From: Chryseobacterium cucumeris
GTDB taxonomy: Bacteria; Bacteroidota; Bacteroidia; Flavobacteriales; Weeksellaceae
DNA: 64,000 nucleotides
Reading direction: 5' to 3'
Assembly (NCBI RefSeq): GCF_001593385.1
Contig: NZ_LUVZ01000012.1
Coordinates: 372,001 to 436,000 of the forward strand
The notes beneath the pieces are model-generated. The model saw nothing but the letters and a program-made list of their open reading frames with translations. It did no database searches and was not told the DNA's origin. A program made the position numbers and the translations under genes. Positions 62,449 to 64,000 of this stretch are shown here, piece by piece (within the stretch, counting starts at the first letter, position 1; every line of letters begins with the position of its first letter).

Positions 62449-64000
62449 ATGAAGTTTATATTTTCTACTTGCTTACTGTTATTACAGGCCTGGGCTTTAG
62501 GTCAGAATGTATCTCCCGTAGACTATGTGAATCCTTTGATGGGAACCCAATCCAAACCTTCATTATCCAATGGAAATACCTATCCGGCTGTCGGACTTCC
62601 TTGGGGAATGAATATCTGGACACCACAGACCGGTAAAATGGGCGACGGATGGGCCTATACCTACGATGCAGATAAAATAAAAGGATTTAAACAAACCCAC
62701 CAGCCGTCTCCCTGGATGAACGATTATGGCGCATTTGCCATCATGCCTGGAGTTGGAAAAGTGAAGTTTAAAGAAGACGAAAGAGCAAGCTGGTTCAGCC
62801 ATAAAGCTGAGGTTACCACACCTTATTTCTATAGCGTTTATCTTGCTGATATCAATGTCACAACAGAATTTACACCTACTGAAAGAGCCTCTTATTTTAA
62901 ATTTGATTTTCCAAAGACAGACAGCGCTTACGTAGTGGTTGATGCTTTGAACAAAGGATCTTATATCAAAATTTTACCAAAAGAAAGAAAAATCCTCGGA
63001 TATACTACAAGATATTCTACCGGGAAATACGAAAACTTTAAAAACTACTTTGTTATTCAGTTTGATAAAGATTTTGAACTCACAAAAACCTGGAAAGATG
63101 ATAAACTGGTGAATGATCAGTTAGAAATTACCAGTGATCACACCGGAGCTGTGGTAGGATTTAAGCTTAAAAATAAAGAAACGGTTTACGCAAAAGTAGC
63201 TTCTTCATTCATCAGCTTTGAACAGGCAGAACTGAATCTTAAAAGAGAAATCGGAAACAGAAATTTTGAACAGGTCAAGACCGACGCTAAAAATATCTGG
63301 AATAAGACATTAGGAAAAATAGAAGTAAAAGGAGGAACAGATCAGCAGATGAGAACCTTTTATTCCTCTTTATACAGAACTTTATTCTTCCCGCAAAAGT
63401 TATATGAGATTGATGCTCAAAATAAAATAAAACATTGGAGTCCATACAATGGCAAAATTGTAGACGGAAGAATGTTTGCAGGAACCGGTTTTTGGGATAC
63501 TTTCCGTGCTCTATATCCTTTCCTGAATCTGGTGTATCCAAGCATTAATGTGGAAATGCAGGAGGGACTGGCCAACGCTTATAAAGAAGGTGGTTTCTTA
63601 CCAGAGTGGAGCAGTCCGGGATATTCTGATATTATGATTGGAAACAATTCCGCATCCGTAGTAGCAGATGCTTACATCAAAGGACTTCGCGGATATGACA
63701 CAGAAGCGCTGTGGCAGGCTGTAAAACACGGAGCAAACAATGAAGGTCCTATAGAAGCTGTAGGCCGCGCAGGAGTAAAGTATTATAATGAACTGGGGTA
63801 TGTTCCTTACGATGTAAAGATCAATGAAAATGCAGCAAGAACATTAGAATACGCTTATGATGATTTTTCAATCTATCAGTTAGGAAAAGCATTAGGAAAG
63901 CCTGCTTCAGAAATTGATATCTATAAGAAAAGGGCATATAATTACAAAAATGTATTCGACAAGGAGACGGGCCTTATGCGTGGTAAAAATAAAGATGGTA
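62449..64000 (+). CDS. GH92 alpha-mannosidase, second copy (3' end beyond window)
   Basis: The ATG at 62449 follows the ROK stop by 21 bp; 517 codons are visible and the frame is open at the window end. Signal peptide MKFIFSTCLLLLQAWALGQ, then VDYVNPLMGTQSKPSLSNGNTYPAVGLP, FKQTHQPSPWMNDYG, RMFAGTGFWDTFRALYPF, LPEWSSPGYSDIMIGNNSASV and TLEYAYDDFSIYQLG. The HQPSPWMNDYG loop, in place of HNHLSG in the first GH92, marks a different subgroup, and many such enzymes act on alpha-1,3 linkages. The two copies would therefore have complementary specificities; this is inference. Confidence 0.93.
   Translation, partial: MKFIFSTCLLLLQAWALGQNVSPVDYVNPLMGTQSKPSLSNGNTYPAVGLPWGMNIWTPQTGKMGDGWAYTYDADKIKGFKQTHQPSPWMNDYGAFAIMPGVGKVKFKEDERASWFSHKAEVTTPYFYSVYLADINVTTEFTPTERASYFKFDFPKTDSAYVVVDALNKGSYIKILPKERKILGYTTRYSTGKYENFKNYFVIQFDKDFELTKTWKDDKLVNDQLEITSDHTGAVVGFKLKNKETVYAKVASSFISFEQAELNLKREIGNRNFEQVKTDAKNIWNKTLGKIEVKGGTDQQMRTFYSSLYRTLFFPQKLYEIDAQNKIKHWSPYNGKIVDGRMFAGTGFWDTFRALYPFLNLVYPSINVEMQEGLANAYKEGGFLPEWSSPGYSDIMIGNNSASVVADAYIKGLRGYDTEALWQAVKHGANNEGPIEAVGRAGVKYYNELGYVPYDVKINENAARTLEYAYDDFSIYQLGKALGKPASEIDIYKKRAYNYKNVFDKETGLMRGKNKDG

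Overview
The window is a stretch of a Flavobacteriia chromosome, most like Chryseobacterium or a close relative in the Weeksellaceae (inference). Reasons: AT-rich sequence, promoter boxes of the Bacteroidetes type TAnnTTTG, many lipoproteins with N-terminal boxes ending in Cys, a SusC/SusD pair, type IX secretion (T9SS) sorting domains, and GH18 enzymes of the Endo F/H type. No tRNA, rRNA, CRISPR array or insertion sequence was recognised.

Positions 1-11,689 (minus strand) hold an unusual accessory island. In transcription order it encodes an endolysin-like M15 peptidase, a patatin-like phospholipase, a 56-residue acidic protein, a leucine-rich-repeat protein, a fiber-like protein with YadA-type head repeats, a 1276-residue protein of unknown family, a protein with a His-Gly / Ala-Cys pair like clan CD (caspase-type) peptidases, a secreted protein and a frameshifted remnant. 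Four promoters in this island, plus a fifth at 13,471-13,504, share one design: an imperfect palindrome (CGACA-N5-TGTCG) exactly 11 bp upstream of a TAnnTTTG box. This looks like a dedicated regulon and is the best candidate for an undescribed system.

11,860-18,608 holds a Na+/H+ antiporter and an SOS-type mutagenesis cassette: a LexA-like XRE/S24 repressor divergent from a Y-family polymerase and a DnaE2-like polymerase. 18,696-32,366 is mostly housekeeping and hypothetical genes: a DUF1801 protein, a serine hydrolase, an M48 protease, lipoproteins, glyS, an RluA-family pseudouridine synthase, pyrD, a DUF445 protein and a lipoprotein MsrB. 32,494-37,834 holds an L,D-transpeptidase-like enzyme and a two-component system divergent from a porin/Dabb/cupin operon, with 11-bp tandem repeats between them.

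37,918-45,420 holds a TlpA-type thioredoxin, a TetR-thiolase-thioesterase-KAS II operon with a palindromic operator, an OsmC protein and two AraC regulators. 45,808-64,000 is a polysaccharide utilisation locus for high-mannose N-glycans: SusC/SusD, an MFS transporter, a GH130 phosphorylase, GH92, GH125, two T9SS-secreted GH18 endoglycosidases, a ROK kinase and a second GH92 cut by the window end. A consistent pathway is: GH18 releases the glycan, SusCD imports it, GH92 and GH125 trim alpha-mannose, the MFS protein moves Man-GlcNAc into the cytoplasm, GH130 phosphorolyses it, and the ROK kinase phosphorylates a released sugar.
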